A DNA stretch of 42,146 nt, from positions 1 to 42,146 of the forward strand of contig CACMFU010000011.1 in NCBI GenBank assembly GCA_902613065.1. The letters are read 5' to 3'. Source of the stretch: an uncultured Pelagibacteraceae bacterium (GTDB lineage Bacteria > Pseudomonadota > Alphaproteobacteria > Pelagibacterales > Pelagibacteraceae). Made by a program: the position numbers and the translations under genes. Every line of letters begins with the position of its first letter. The first letter of the stretch is position 1. The notes beneath the pieces are model-generated. The model did not search any database, had not been told where the DNA came from, and was given only the letters and a program-made list of their open reading frames with translations. Below, piece after piece: positions 33,853 through 42,146 of this stretch.

Positions 33853-34443
33853 TTAATTAAATTTGTAATTTAAAACACAAGCAACTAGGTGAACTCTATT
33901 TTCTTCACCCCCATTAAATGCATTGTGATATTTAGTATTATTAGTAATCCAAACAGAGCCATCTGCTGGCATATGTTTTGCAACATTATCAACGACCATT
34001 ATTGCTCCGGGATTTGTGTATATAGGTATATGAAGCCTTGGCTCAGGATCTCTATGCCAACTCAATGTTGATCTTGGCTCTTTAAGAAGAAGTCTCATCC
34101 TACCTAATTTATACTTTTTTGTTAATTGATCATAAACTTCTTTGAAATAAGTATTTTTAAAATCGTCAACAAATTCTGTATATTTATGTTCATCAATTTT
34201 ACTTTCCCTCTGTACCTCAACACCTGTACTATCTGGCTTAGTCCAATAAATGCCTCTTACATTATTTCCTTTAACAGAATCTGGATCACCTGGAATTTGA
34301 TTTAAAGGTATACCAGCGAAGTGAGGTATTCCAAGACTTGTATCAAAACCTTTTATTTTTAATACTTCGTCGCAAGCTTGTTTTAATTTTATGATATCAA
34401 ATTTTACGTCTTGTTTTTGAAAATCATTGAATAATTGTGACAT
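33853..34443 (-). CDS. Aspartyl/asparaginyl beta-hydroxylase-like 2-oxoglutarate dioxygenase
   Basis: A 196-residue protein with a jelly-roll Fe(II)/2-oxoglutarate pattern: LSWHRDPEPRLHIPI (H-x-D pair plus the following histidine) and YHNAFNGGEENRVHLVACV, with the second metal histidine and an arginine for 2-oxoglutarate. GAIMVVDN and MPADGSVWITNN lie between. This fits the aspartyl/asparaginyl beta-hydroxylase family; bacterial members act on peptides, proteins or lipids and their targets are mostly unknown. It precedes rpiB by one base and is divergent from hemB. Confidence 0.75.
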   Translation of the reverse strand: MSQLFNDFQKQDVKFDIIKLKQACDEVLKIKGFDTSLGIPHFAGIPLNQIPGDPDSVKGNNVRGIYWTKPDSTGVEVQRESKIDEHKYTEFVDDFKNTYFKEVYDQLTKKYKLGRMRLLLKEPRSTLSWHRDPEPRLHIPIYTNPGAIMVVDNVAKHMPADGSVWITNNTKYHNAFNGGEENRVHLVACVLNYKFN

Positions 34444-34513
34444 CGGAGCTCTACTATCTTATAGACTATTATATTAAATATTACTATTGTCGCATCAAAA
34501 AAATTAATTGATA

Positions 34514-35500
34514 ATGATTATCACAGGTAGCTATCCTAATTTAAGATTGAGAAGATCAAGAAAATTCAGTTGGTCTAGAAGATTAGTTCAAGATAATGAT
34601 CTATCTTACAATGATTTCATTTTACCTATCTTTCTTACCGAAGGAAAAGCAAAAAAAGTTCCAATTAATTCAATGCCAAATGTTTTTAGGTATTCTATTG
34701 ATAAATTAAAAAGTGTAGTTGATAAAGCACTAAAATTGGGAATACCAATGGTAGCTTTATTTCCTTATACAAATCCAAGAAAAAGAGATGAATATGGAAA
34801 TGAAGCATTAAATGAAAATAATTTAGTTTGCCAAGCAATAAAATTCATCAAAAAAAATTATAAGAACGAAATTGGAATAATGTGTGATGTTGCATTAGAT
34901 CCATATACATCACATGGTCATGATGGAATAATTAAAAAAAATGAAATTCTAAATGATGAAACATTAGAAATCTTGATTAAACAATCAATATTGCAGGCAA
35001 AAATGGGTTGCGATGTGATTGCACCATCAGATATGATGGATGGTAGAGTTTTAAAAATTCGTAAAGCTTTAGATAAAAATAATCTTAAAGATGTTCAAAT
35101 TTTATCATATGCTGTTAAGTATGCATCAAGTTTTTATGGCCCATTCAGAAATGCTGTTGGATCAAGAAGTCTCTTAAAAGGAGACAAAAAAACTTATCAA
35201 ATGGATTTTAAAAATAATTATGAATCATTAAGAGAAGTTGCATTAGATGTAAAAGAAGGAGCAGACATGATTATAGTAAAACCAGGGATGCCTTATCTTG
35301 ATATAATTAGGGAAGTTAAGAATAATTTTAAAATTCCAGTTATTGCATACCAAGTATCAGGTGAATATAGTCTCATACAAAATGCAATTTCAAAGAATAT
35401 ATTAGATAAAAAATCGATATATGAAAGTCTAGTTTCATTTAAAAGAGCTGGAGCAAGTGCAATTATAACCTATTTTGCTGATCAAATAAAACTAGATTAA
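34514..35500 (+). CDS. hemB: Delta-aminolevulinic acid dehydratase (porphobilinogen synthase)
   Basis: A 328-residue HemB condensing two aminolevulinate molecules to porphobilinogen. LRRSRKFSWSRRLVQ, the metal-site region MCDVALDPYTSHGHDG (no zinc cysteines, so a Mg-type enzyme), APSDMMDGRV, YAVKYASSFYGPFRNAVGS and the Schiff-base lysine in IIVKPGMPYLDII are all present. I chose ATG 34514 (MIITGSYPN); an in-frame TTG lies two codons upstream at 34508. It converges with recO, overlapping its end by 9 bases. Confidence 0.96.
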   Translation: MIITGSYPNLRLRRSRKFSWSRRLVQDNDLSYNDFILPIFLTEGKAKKVPINSMPNVFRYSIDKLKSVVDKALKLGIPMVALFPYTNPRKRDEYGNEALNENNLVCQAIKFIKKNYKNEIGIMCDVALDPYTSHGHDGIIKKNEILNDETLEILIKQSILQAKMGCDVIAPSDMMDGRVLKIRKALDKNNLKDVQILSYAVKYASSFYGPFRNAVGSRSLLKGDKKTYQMDFKNNYESLREVALDVKEGADMIIVKPGMPYLDIIREVKNNFKIPVIAYQVSGEYSLIQNAISKNILDKKSIYESLVSFKRAGASAIITYFADQIKLD

Positions 35501-36172
35501 TTTTAAAGAATTTTGAAAATTAAATCTTGTTTTGGGAAAATTAAGATTGTTTGGTTTAACTATTGTTTTATCTAAAAAATCTCCTACAATTTTTAAAGCA
35601 TCAATAGTATCTTCAAAGCTTATATCTTCTTCATATTTATTTACTAAAAAATTTGGAATGATTTTGCCGGAATTTTTTAATTTATAATTAATTTTATTAC
35701 CTTCAGAAACTTTTTCTACATAATCATTAAAGTCTATGTCATATCCAATTAATTTATAAAAGTTTAACTCCCAATTTACAAACTTTGAAAGCCACTCTTC
35801 ATCTTTTAATATCTCAAAATAATTATCGATTAAGTAATAAATCTCTTTATTTTTTTCGTTCTCTACTGTTAAAATTTTAATCAAATTCATTGTATAAATT
35901 ATACAAAGGAGTTTTTGCTTATCTTCTAAAAAGTAAGGAGTTTTAAATTCATCAATTTCAACTTTTAAAAAACCAATTTTTGATTGAGATTTTGAATTAT
36001 AATTTATATGCAATTTATTACCCTCAAATAGGTAGTTTTTTATTTTTTTTGAAGTTGCTCCAAAAATAATTCCTGAAATTTTTCCGTGATCTTCAGTATA
36101 AAATTCAGATATTACAGAATTTTCATTATATTTATTTTTTGAAAGTAAGTAACCTTTATCTTGCCAATTCAT
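35492..36172 (-). CDS. recO: DNA repair protein RecO
   Basis: A 226-residue RecO that loads RecA on SSB-coated gaps. The N-terminal OB domain MNWQDKGYLLSKNKYNENSVISEFYTED-type start (residues 1-75) with HGKISGIIFGA is characteristic, followed by a helical domain with FVNWELNFYKLIGYDIDF. The zinc-finger cysteines of some RecO proteins are absent. The C-terminus is low-complexity. It overlaps rnc by ATGA; rnc-recO following lepB fits the alphaproteobacterial order. Confidence 0.85.
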   Translation of the reverse strand: MNWQDKGYLLSKNKYNENSVISEFYTEDHGKISGIIFGATSKKIKNYLFEGNKLHINYNSKSQSKIGFLKVEIDEFKTPYFLEDKQKLLCIIYTMNLIKILTVENEKNKEIYYLIDNYFEILKDEEWLSKFVNWELNFYKLIGYDIDFNDYVEKVSEGNKINYKLKNSGKIIPNFLVNKYEEDISFEDTIDALKIVGDFLDKTIVKPNNLNFPKTRFNFQNSLKLI

Positions 36173-36834
36173 TGTATTTTAATAGTTTCTAAAAGTTTCA
36201 TAGCTGCGGCTTGTTCTGCATTTTTTTTTGAACTACCATCAGCGATAACTGTTTTGCTATCCTTAATTTTTACACTAATTTTAAAATTTGGTTTATGTCT
36301 TGGTCCTGTATTAGAAATAAGTTTATATATTGGCAATGCTTTAAATTTCTTTAATGAATATTCTTGTAATCTTGTTTTGGAGTCGATTACAGTAATATCT
36401 GATAAATTTAAATAATTTTTCCAATAATTTAATATAAATTTTGACGAAACCTCAAAACCTTTATCTATATAAATTGCTCCTATCAAAGACTCACAACAAT
36501 CAGATATAATTTTTTTTTCAATATTGACTTTTTTTTTCTTTTCTGTGTTTCCTGTTAAAATATAATTATCCAATTCTAATTCTTTGCCAATTTCAAAACA
36601 CTTATTTTTATTAACTAAATTTGCAAGTTTTTTGTCAATCATACCTACTTTTTCATTTGGATATAACTCTAAAAGTTTCTTTGATATAACAAACCCTAAA
36701 ACTCTATCACCTAAAAATTCTAGTTTTTCATAATTATTTTTTGTATCAAAACTTTTGTGTGTTAAGGCTTGTATCAATAGTTTAACTTCTTTAAAGCTAA
36801 TACCTATTTTCTTTTGTAGTTTGTTTAACTTCAT
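36169..36834 (-). CDS. rnc: Ribonuclease III
   Basis: A 221-residue RNase III that cleaves double-stranded RNA in rRNA and mRNA processing. The catalytic signature YEKLEFLGDRVLGFVIS (about 35-51) is complete, with the later DCCESLIGAIYIDKGFE acidic site. The C-terminal double-stranded-RNA-binding domain runs about 148-220 (TRLQEYSLKKFKALPIY ... SSKKNAEQAAAMKLLE). It lies between lepB (4-base gap) and recO. Confidence 0.96.
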   Translation of the reverse strand: MKLNKLQKKIGISFKEVKLLIQALTHKSFDTKNNYEKLEFLGDRVLGFVISKKLLELYPNEKVGMIDKKLANLVNKNKCFEIGKELELDNYILTGNTEKKKKVNIEKKIISDCCESLIGAIYIDKGFEVSSKFILNYWKNYLNLSDITVIDSKTRLQEYSLKKFKALPIYKLISNTGPRHKPNFKISVKIKDSKTVIADGSSKKNAEQAAAMKLLETIKIQ

Positions 36835-36838
36835 TTAT

Positions 36839-37567
36839 TTAAATTATTTTATTAAAAAATCTTTCAAATCGAACTATTTCATTCCATTTTAAAATGTTAA
36901 AGATACTCCCTTTCCTTGGATTAGATGAAAAAAATAAAATTTGTGCTTTACCAACTAAATTATCTTGATTGACATAACCAACTTCAGATAAAAATCTGCT
37001 GTCTTTAGAACAATCTCTATTGTCACCTAAGAAAAAAAAGTGATTTTCAGGAACAATGTATTTATCTGAATTAGAAAAAGTTATATCGGTTCTATATGCA
37101 GCTAAATAACTTTTTCCATTTGGAAGTTTTTCTTCAAATATATTGACATCAATTTGGGATGATCCACAATATAACTTATCATTTTTGCTTTTAATTGTTT
37201 TTAATACTTGATTAGAATTTATATATAAATCACCATCAATAAATTGTATTGTATCACCTGGTAAACCAATCAATCTTTTAATATAATCTGTACGATTATC
37301 AGCAGGTGTTTTAAAAACTATAACATCTCCTCTTTTAGGGTTTTTATTTAATATACGTCCTTTAAAAATAGGAGGACTAAAAGGAAATGAATGTTTACTA
37401 TATCCGTAAGAAAATTTTGTAACAAATAATCTGTCACCAACAAGCAAGTTAGTTTCCATTGATGATGATGGTATATAAAATGGCTGGATTAATATTGATC
37501 TTATAAATACTGCAATTATTAATGCATAAAATAATGTTTTAGTATTATCAATTATGAAATTTTTCAT
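36839..37567 (-). CDS. lepB: Signal peptidase I
   Basis: A 242-residue S26 signal peptidase with one N-terminal membrane anchor (about 8-27). Catalytic serine S36 is in YIPSSSMETNLLVGD and the general-base lysine K97 in YIKRLIGLPGDTIQ. RGDVIVFKTPADNRTD and FFFLGDNRDCSKDSR are the other conserved boxes. It removes signal peptides from exported proteins. It overlaps acpS by 4 bases and precedes rnc, a conserved pairing. Confidence 0.96.
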   Translation of the reverse strand: MKNFIIDNTKTLFYALIIAVFIRSILIQPFYIPSSSMETNLLVGDRLFVTKFSYGYSKHSFPFSPPIFKGRILNKNPKRGDVIVFKTPADNRTDYIKRLIGLPGDTIQFIDGDLYINSNQVLKTIKSKNDKLYCGSSQIDVNIFEEKLPNGKSYLAAYRTDITFSNSDKYIVPENHFFFLGDNRDCSKDSRFLSEVGYVNQDNLVGKAQILFFSSNPRKGSIFNILKWNEIVRFERFFNKII

Positions 37568-37950
37568 TTTTTTCTATTCAAAATAACAAATGCAATTGAG
37601 TGGTTTTTTTCATCTGAAAGTGAAAGATGTATATCGTAATTCTTTAATTTAAATTTTTTTTTTAATATATCTTGTATTTTCTGTGAAATTTTAATTTTAG
37701 GTGATCCCTTATTATTATTGTATATTTCAATATCATTAAAATTAATATTATCTCTAAAGCCTGTGCCTATTGATTTAACAAAAGCTTCTTTAGCAGCAAA
37801 TCTTTTTGCAAAGTAATTCGTTTTGTTTCTGTATTTTTTTGATTGTTTAATTTCATTCAATGTAAAGAGTCTTTTTTTAAAACCTTTAATTTTTAGGGAT
37901 TTTTCGATTCTTTTATTATCAATAATATCAACACCGTTACCAATTATCAT
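37564..37950 (-). CDS. acpS: Holo-acyl-carrier-protein synthase
   Basis: A 128-residue phosphopantetheinyl transferase of the AcpS type, activating acyl carrier protein with CoA. IIGNGVDIIDNKRIEKSL at the N-terminus carries the metal aspartate, and RFAAKEAFVKSIGTGF is the signature; IHLSLSDEKNHSIAFVIL ends the fold. It shares a base with the pdxJ stop and overlaps lepB. The pdxJ-acpS-lepB-rnc order is widespread in proteobacteria. Confidence 0.93.
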   Translation of the reverse strand: MIIGNGVDIIDNKRIEKSLKIKGFKKRLFTLNEIKQSKKYRNKTNYFAKRFAAKEAFVKSIGTGFRDNINFNDIEIYNNNKGSPKIKISQKIQDILKKKFKLKNYDIHLSLSDEKNHSIAFVILNRKK

Positions 37951-38669
37951 TAGTTTAATATTTTTCTAAAATTAGTGATTACTTTTTTCATACCAAACAA
38001 GATGGCCTCTCCAATTATAAAATGTCCAATATTAAATTCTTCTATAGATTTAATCTTTCTTAAAATTTTAGTTGATTTATAATCTAGTCCATGACCTGCA
38101 TGAACTTCCATGCCTAGTTTTTTTGCTAACATGGCACAGTTTTTTATTTTTTTGAACTCGACTAAATAATTTTTGTTATTTTTAACTTTTAAAGCAAATT
38201 TTCCTGTATGAAGTTCCACACATTTCGCATTTAATTCTTTTGATGCAAAAACATCTTTAATATTTGGATTGATGAAAAGACTTGTTCTAATTTTTTTTGA
38301 ATTTAATTTACTAATTACTTTTTTAATTATTTTTTTATTTTTTGTGATATTTAAACCTCCTTCGGTAGTTATTTCATTCCTTTTTTCAGGAACTATACAA
38401 ACAAAATTAGGTTTATATTTTAATGCAATTTTAAGCATTTCATTGTTAGCAGCCATTTCTAAATTTATTGGTACTCTTTTAATTTTTGAAAATATAGCTA
38501 CGTCTTCATCTCGAATATGTCTACGATCTTCTCTTAAATGAATAGTAATAGAATTTGCACCGAAATTCATAACTTGTCTTGCATATGAAACAGGATCTGG
38601 ATGTCCCTCTCCTCTGGCGTTTCTTAATGTTGCAATATGGTCTACGTTAACACCTAGTCTAGATTTCAT
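37950..38669 (-). CDS. pdxJ: Pyridoxine 5'-phosphate synthase
   Basis: A 239-residue PdxJ, a TIM barrel joining 1-deoxyxylulose 5-phosphate and 3-amino-2-oxopropyl phosphate. LGVNVDHIATLRNARGEGHPDPV, ITIHLREDRRHIRDEDV, VCIVPEKRNEITTEGGL, VELHTGKFA, VHAGHGLDYKS and FNIGHFIIGEAIL cover the active site. It overlaps pyrE by ATGA. Confidence 0.96.
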   Translation of the reverse strand: MKSRLGVNVDHIATLRNARGEGHPDPVSYARQVMNFGANSITIHLREDRRHIRDEDVAIFSKIKRVPINLEMAANNEMLKIALKYKPNFVCIVPEKRNEITTEGGLNITKNKKIIKKVISKLNSKKIRTSLFINPNIKDVFASKELNAKCVELHTGKFALKVKNNKNYLVEFKKIKNCAMLAKKLGMEVHAGHGLDYKSTKILRKIKSIEEFNIGHFIIGEAILFGMKKVITNFRKILN

Positions 38670-39256
38670 TTTAAATATCTACTTCCAGGTTTTGTAATTG
38701 GAATTTTTTTTAACTCAATTGGTAAATCATTTTTTTTATAAGTTGGTATTTCTAATTTAATTTGCGAAACAATATTTTTATATTTAATTTTTAAACTTGG
38801 TTTACTAGATCTATTAATCAAACACGCATATCCAACTACTTTTGATTTATATTTTTTTACAAGTCGAGCACATTCTAAACTTGACTTACCCGTAGTAATT
38901 ACGTCTTCTACTATCAAAACTTTAGAATTTTTTTTAATTGAAAAACCTCTTCTTAAAATAAATTTCCCATTAACTCTCTCGCAAAATATTGTCTCCTTAT
39001 TCAATAAATTTCCAACAATATAACCTATAACAATACCACCCATAGCTGGTGACAAAATTATATCAATTTTTTTGAATTTTTTTTTTATTTTAGTGCTTAA
39101 GGATTTACAAAATTCTTCTGATTTTTTTGGATAACTTAATAATTTAGCACACTGAACATACTGGGGTGAATGTAAACCTGAAGATAAAACAAAATGTCCT
39201 TCTAAAAGTGCCTTAGTTTTTTTTAAAACCGCTAAAGAATCTTTTAAAGAAAGCAT
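38666..39256 (-). CDS. pyrE: Orotate phosphoribosyltransferase
   Basis: A 196-residue PyrE of the type seen in Rickettsiales and related alphaproteobacteria. GHFVLSSGLHSPQYVQCAKLL, LSPAMGGIVIGYIVG and the PRPP loop VLIVEDVITTGKSSLECA are conserved. It converts orotate and PRPP to OMP in pyrimidine synthesis. The ATG at 39256 is 44 bases inside the end of the RSH gene; no later in-frame ATG precedes the conserved core, so the overlap appears real. Confidence 0.92.
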   Translation of the reverse strand: MLSLKDSLAVLKKTKALLEGHFVLSSGLHSPQYVQCAKLLSYPKKSEEFCKSLSTKIKKKFKKIDIILSPAMGGIVIGYIVGNLLNKETIFCERVNGKFILRRGFSIKKNSKVLIVEDVITTGKSSLECARLVKKYKSKVVGYACLINRSSKPSLKIKYKNIVSQIKLEIPTYKKNDLPIELKKIPITKPGSRYLK

Positions 39257-40955
39257 ATTTTTTATTTTTATGTCTAATTATTTTGAAGTTATATTCTTTC
39301 TGTTTTAGCTCACTAATAAGTTTTGTAAAGTTTTTCAAATCTTGAATAATTAGGTTGAATCTAAAATTAATGGTTCTTTTAGTCTTTTCCACCATTTCAA
39401 CACTTGAAATATTTACATTATTCGTTCCAATCATTGTTGTAACGTCACCTAATATTCCAGGTCTATCAGGTAAAGACATCCAAAGTGTGGTGTTATATTT
39501 TTTTTCAGTAGGCTTGCTGTCTTCTTTGTATTGCCAGTATCTTCTTATAGCAGCTCTAGCTTTACCGGTTTTAGCACTTGTTATCCAATGCAAAGAAGGT
39601 GAGTCTTTTTTTGATGTTAATATTTTAACTACATCTCCATTTCGCAATATTGATTGTAGAGGACTTTCCTTTCCATTTATTTCACATCCAATTGCAGTAT
39701 CACCTACTTTAGTGTGAACAGCATAAGCAAAATCAATTGGACTTGCTTCTTTGGGTAATTTTATAACTGAGCCTTTTGGTGTAAAACAAAAAACATTTTC
39801 TTGAAACATTTGCAGTTTTGTATACTCAAAATAATGTTCGGGATTTTCATTTTTATCAATAATTTCTACTAGATCTGCTAACCAATCATATTCCTTCCAA
39901 GTTAAAGAGTTAAACTTTTCTGACGATTTATATTTCCAATGAGAAGCTATACCTCTTTGCGCAAATTCATGCATTTGTTGTGTTCTTAGTTGTATTTCAA
40001 TAGGTCTTTTATTTGGACCGATCACTGCTGTATGAAGAGATTTATAATTATTTATTTTTGGAGATGAAATGTAATCTTTAAATCTACCAGGTATGCAATT
40101 CCATTTATTATGAATTACGCCTAAGGTTTTGTAACAATTTTTAACATTATCTAAAATTATTCTAAAACCAATTATGTCTGTAATTTGCTCTAGTGAGGTT
40201 CTTTTTTTTTGTATTTTTCTCCAAATAGAAAAAGGTGTTTTTTCTCTCGAATAAATTTTAAAATCAATATTATTTTCATTTAATAGATTTTCAAATTCAC
40301 TAAGAACTGAATTATAATTAATCAAATTATTATCTTTTATTGTGTCTAATCTATCTTTTATCATTTTTCTTGCCTCAGGATTTAAAATATCGAAAGAAAG
40401 ATCTTCAAGTTCATCTCTTATTCTATTCATTCCCATTCTATCAGCTAGAGGAGCATAAATTTCCATAGTTTCTTTTGCAATTCTTTTTCTTTTTTCCTCT
40501 TTATCAATAGCCTTCAAAGTTCGCATATTATGCAAACGATCTGCAAGTTTCACAAGAAGGACTCTAATATCTTTAGAAGTTGCCAGGATGAGTTTTCTAA
40601 AATTTTCAGCTTTTGAATTAGAAATAGCTTGGTTTTCAAAAACTGAAATTTTTGTAACTCCATCAACTAAATCAGCAACTTCTTTTCCAAATTGTTCTTC
40701 TATAGTTTTATAAGTTGCATAAGTATCTTCTATGGTATCGTGAAGTAAACCAGTTGCTATCGTTGCACTATCCAACTTAAGTTCGGTTAAAATATTTGCA
40801 ACAGCAACAGGATGAATGACGTAGGGATCTCCTGATTGTCGTTTTTGATCTTTATGAACTTTCACTGCAAAATCATATGCTTTGCTTAGAGTTTCTGGGT
40901 TAAGAAACTTATTGTATGATTTAACCTTATTTATTAATTCGTCAGAATTTAGCAT
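39213..40955 (-). CDS. rsh: Bifunctional (p)ppGpp synthetase/hydrolase, RSH type, shortened
   Basis: A 580-residue Rel/SpoT homologue. The HD hydrolase domain is intact (VIHPVAVANILTEL, LLHDTIEDT with H72/D73, LLVKLADRLHNMRTL). The synthetase domain runs about 225-345 (KTPFSIWRKI, ITDIIGFRI, RFKDYISSPKINNYKSLHTAV, IEIQLRT). TGS is at about 385-447 (VFCFTPKGSVIKLPKEASPIDFAY). The ACT domain is at about 490-560 (WMSLPDRPGILGDVTTMI). Canonical enzymes have about 700 or more residues; here the helical and zinc-finger/RIS region between TGS and ACT is mostly missing. It should both make and degrade the alarmone. Confidence 0.92.
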   Translation of the reverse strand: MLNSDELINKVKSYNKFLNPETLSKAYDFAVKVHKDQKRQSGDPYVIHPVAVANILTELKLDSATIATGLLHDTIEDTYATYKTIEEQFGKEVADLVDGVTKISVFENQAISNSKAENFRKLILATSKDIRVLLVKLADRLHNMRTLKAIDKEEKRKRIAKETMEIYAPLADRMGMNRIRDELEDLSFDILNPEARKMIKDRLDTIKDNNLINYNSVLSEFENLLNENNIDFKIYSREKTPFSIWRKIQKKRTSLEQITDIIGFRIILDNVKNCYKTLGVIHNKWNCIPGRFKDYISSPKINNYKSLHTAVIGPNKRPIEIQLRTQQMHEFAQRGIASHWKYKSSEKFNSLTWKEYDWLADLVEIIDKNENPEHYFEYTKLQMFQENVFCFTPKGSVIKLPKEASPIDFAYAVHTKVGDTAIGCEINGKESPLQSILRNGDVVKILTSKKDSPSLHWITSAKTGKARAAIRRYWQYKEDSKPTEKKYNTTLWMSLPDRPGILGDVTTMIGTNNVNISSVEMVEKTKRTINFRFNLIIQDLKNFTKLISELKQKEYNFKIIRHKNKKYAFFKRFFSGFKKN

Positions 40956-40975
40956 ATATTTATTATATCACTTAT

Positions 40976-41503
40976 TTAGATAACTTTAATACTTCTTAAA
41001 TTATTTTTTTTTAAAGAAGTTAAGAGTTTTACTATATTTTTTTTTAATTTTGGGTGAGACCAATTTTTGCATATTTCAAACAGTGGCATAAGTACAAAGT
41101 TTCTATTATGCATTCTTGGATGCGGGATCTCTAAATTGATAAATTTTTTATTTGATTTAGTGATCTTTCCATTAAAATCTAATATATCAATATCACAATT
41201 TCTTGGATGATTTTTAGGAGCTATTTTTCTGCCCAATTTTTTTTCTATAGACTTAATTATTTTGAACAGCTGAAATTGATTTAATTTTGTTTTTATCTGT
41301 AATACAGCATTAATAAATTTTGGAAAACTAGGATCTGGCCATGACTCAGTCTCATAATAACTAGATATTTTGATAATTTTAATATCATGAGTTTCCAATA
41401 AATATTTAGATTTTTCTAAAAAATGTATTCTATTTCCTAAATTAGAACCTATAGATAGATATACATTTTTAACTTGAGCGTCTGAAATATCTCGCTTTTT
41501 CAC
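40976..41503 (-). CDS. folK: 2-amino-4-hydroxy-6-hydroxymethyldihydropteridine pyrophosphokinase
   Basis: HPPK of folate synthesis, transferring pyrophosphate from ATP to the pterin. [61 protein letters not shown] (signature) and [17 protein letters not shown] are clear. The start is uncertain: the conserved core has no nearby ATG. GTG 41503 gives 175 residues and a 35-base overlap with smpB; ATG 41563 would give 195 residues but overlap smpB by 95 bases and add a tail unlike HPPK. I prefer the GTG. Confidence 0.88.
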   Translation of the reverse strand: MKKRDISDAQVKNVYLSIGSNLGNRIHFLEKSKYLLETHDIKIIKISSYYETESWPDPSFPKFINAVLQIKTKLNQFQLFKIIKSIEKKLGRKIAPKNHPRNCDIDILDFNGKITKSNKKFINLEIPHPRMHNRNFVLMPLFEICKNWSHPKLKKNIVKLLTSLKKNNLRSIKVI

Positions 41504-41939
41504 GGTTCCAATCTTTAGTTTTTTTGGTTTGTCGCTTATCGTATTGTTTTTTGCCCTTTGCAACTGCTATTTCAACTTTAGCTTTACCTTTTTTAAAATA
41601 CATTTTAGTTGGAACTAAAGTTAGACCATCCTCGTTCATTTTACCAATTAGTTTGTTAATTTCCCTTTTGTTAAATAACAATTTTCTTTCTGAGTAAGGA
41701 TTGTGATTTGAATAACTGGCTTGTTTATATATGGGTATATGTGAATTAATTAAAAAAATTTCTCCTTCTTTTTCTACTGCGTATGAATCTGCTATATTTA
41801 TTTTTCCATCTCTTACAGATTTTATTTCAGAACCTTTTAGTACAATTCCTGCTTCTAAGATTTCCTTAAAGAAAAAATTAAAAGATGCTTTTCGATTTAT
41901 TGTAATGATCTTGATGCCAGATGTAGATTTATCACTCAT
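41469..41939 (-). CDS. smpB: SsrA-binding protein SmpB
   Basis: A 156-residue SmpB, the tmRNA partner in ribosome rescue. [47 protein letters not shown] core, [47 protein letters not shown] and the basic tail [16 protein letters not shown] are diagnostic. I start at ATG 41939 (MSDKSTS); a TTG codon precedes it. It overlaps the dapA stop by 8 bases. The tmRNA gene itself was not recognised in this window. Confidence 0.95.
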   Translation of the reverse strand: MSDKSTSGIKIITINRKASFNFFFKEILEAGIVLKGSEIKSVRDGKINIADSYAVEKEGEIFLINSHIPIYKQASYSNHNPYSERKLLFNKREINKLIGKMNEDGLTLVPTKMYFKKGKAKVEIAVAKGKKQYDKRQTKKTKDWNREKARYFRRSS

Positions 41940-42146
41940 CAATAAGTTTTGCTACTTTCAATGCTTTCTCGACTTCCTTTTTTGTATTTTCAGTTATTTT
42001 TACCAAAGGTAATCTTACAGTGTCATCGCAAAGACCAAGTAATTTAGCAGCATACTTAACTGGTGAAGGATTGCTTTCTATAAATAAATTTTTATGCAAC
42101 GGTTGCAACATATCATCAAGTTGTTGAGCCTTTTTTAAATCATCCT
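41932..42146 (-). CDS. dapA: 4-hydroxy-tetrahydrodipicolinate synthase, C-terminal part
   Basis: The reverse-strand frame is open to the window edge, giving the last 71 codons. [22 protein letters not shown] is the typical DapA C-terminal stretch (FxExNPxPVKxAL), followed by RLPLV and a helical end [11 protein letters not shown]. DapA condenses pyruvate with aspartate semialdehyde for lysine and peptidoglycan. dapA-smpB is a standard neighbourhood. The start and catalytic residues lie beyond the window. Confidence 0.9.
   Translation of the reverse strand, partial: DDLKKAQQLDDMLQPLHKNLFIESNPSPVKYAAKLLGLCDDTVRLPLVKITENTKKEVEKALKVAKLIDE

Noticed and set aside
1..42146. CRISPR arrays, insertion sequences, toxin-antitoxin pairs, prophage structural genes
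   Set aside because: No spaced direct repeats, transposase motifs, or phage proteins were found on either strand.

Overview
The window looks like a chromosomal segment of a SAR11-type alphaproteobacterium (Pelagibacterales, close to Candidatus Pelagibacter). The evidence is very AT-rich DNA, lysine- and asparagine-rich proteins, genes that abut or overlap by 1-20 bases, almost no spacers, and alphaproteobacterial neighbourhoods: rplM-rpsI-argC; a cytochrome bc1 chaperone gene (UQCC type) with rpmF-plsX-ihfA-merR; nrdR-ribD-ribE-ribBA-ribH-nusB-thiL; and dapA-smpB-folK-rsh-pyrE-pdxJ-acpS-lepB-rnc-recO. This placement comes from gene content and composition, not from a database search.

Layout. 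1-3719 (+): end of holB, then metG, tatD and a metallo-beta-lactamase-fold hydrolase, translationally coupled. 3714-5935 (-): glutathione peroxidase, nhaA and a zinc-ribbon membrane protein. 6031-9736 (+): tRNA-Pro(UGG), an NDUFS4-like complex I accessory subunit, an SbmA/BacA-like transporter, glpX, tRNA-Glu(UUC), a GIY-YIG protein and a GT4 glycosyltransferase. 9739-12035 is the only accessory-looking stretch: a tyrosine recombinase, a small membrane ORF, a GC-rich structured RNA with its own promoter and terminator, an O6-alkylguanine-DNA alkyltransferase domain and a 520-base AT-rich spacer. 12036-17225 (-): two transporters, hom, a small lipoprotein, argC, rpsI and rplM. 17274-20648 (+): a leader hairpin, metY, an alpha/beta hydrolase and a methyltransferase-like protein. 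20649-24033: ctaA, chorismate mutase, rpmG, merR-like, ihfA, plsX and rpmF. 24040-27061: the bc1 chaperone gene, bamE and the proton pyrophosphatase hppA. 27144-34443 (-): thiL, nusB, riboflavin genes, nrdR, glyA, rpiB and an Asp/Asn hydroxylase-like dioxygenase. hemB (+) at 34514. 35492 to the end (-): the recO to dapA block.

Most of the window is ordinary core metabolism and information processing: homoserine and methionine synthesis, riboflavin, heme, pyrimidine, pyridoxal and folate synthesis, respiratory assembly, ribosome rescue and the stringent response. The most interesting unexplained element is the RNA at about 11028-11232. It is 57% GC over its core in very AT-rich surroundings, has two perfect GNRA-capped hairpins, a TATAAT promoter box upstream, and a long terminator-like hairpin ending 6 bases before the alkyltransferase start codon. 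I could not assign it to a known RNA class. Second is the metY leader, which may hold a SAM-II/SAM-V-like riboswitch. Other points are two protein genes starting 2-4 bases after a tRNA CCA end, an RSH protein lacking the region between TGS and ACT, a RibBA with a dead-looking cyclohydrolase half, and the absence of fabH and yceD from the plsX cluster.
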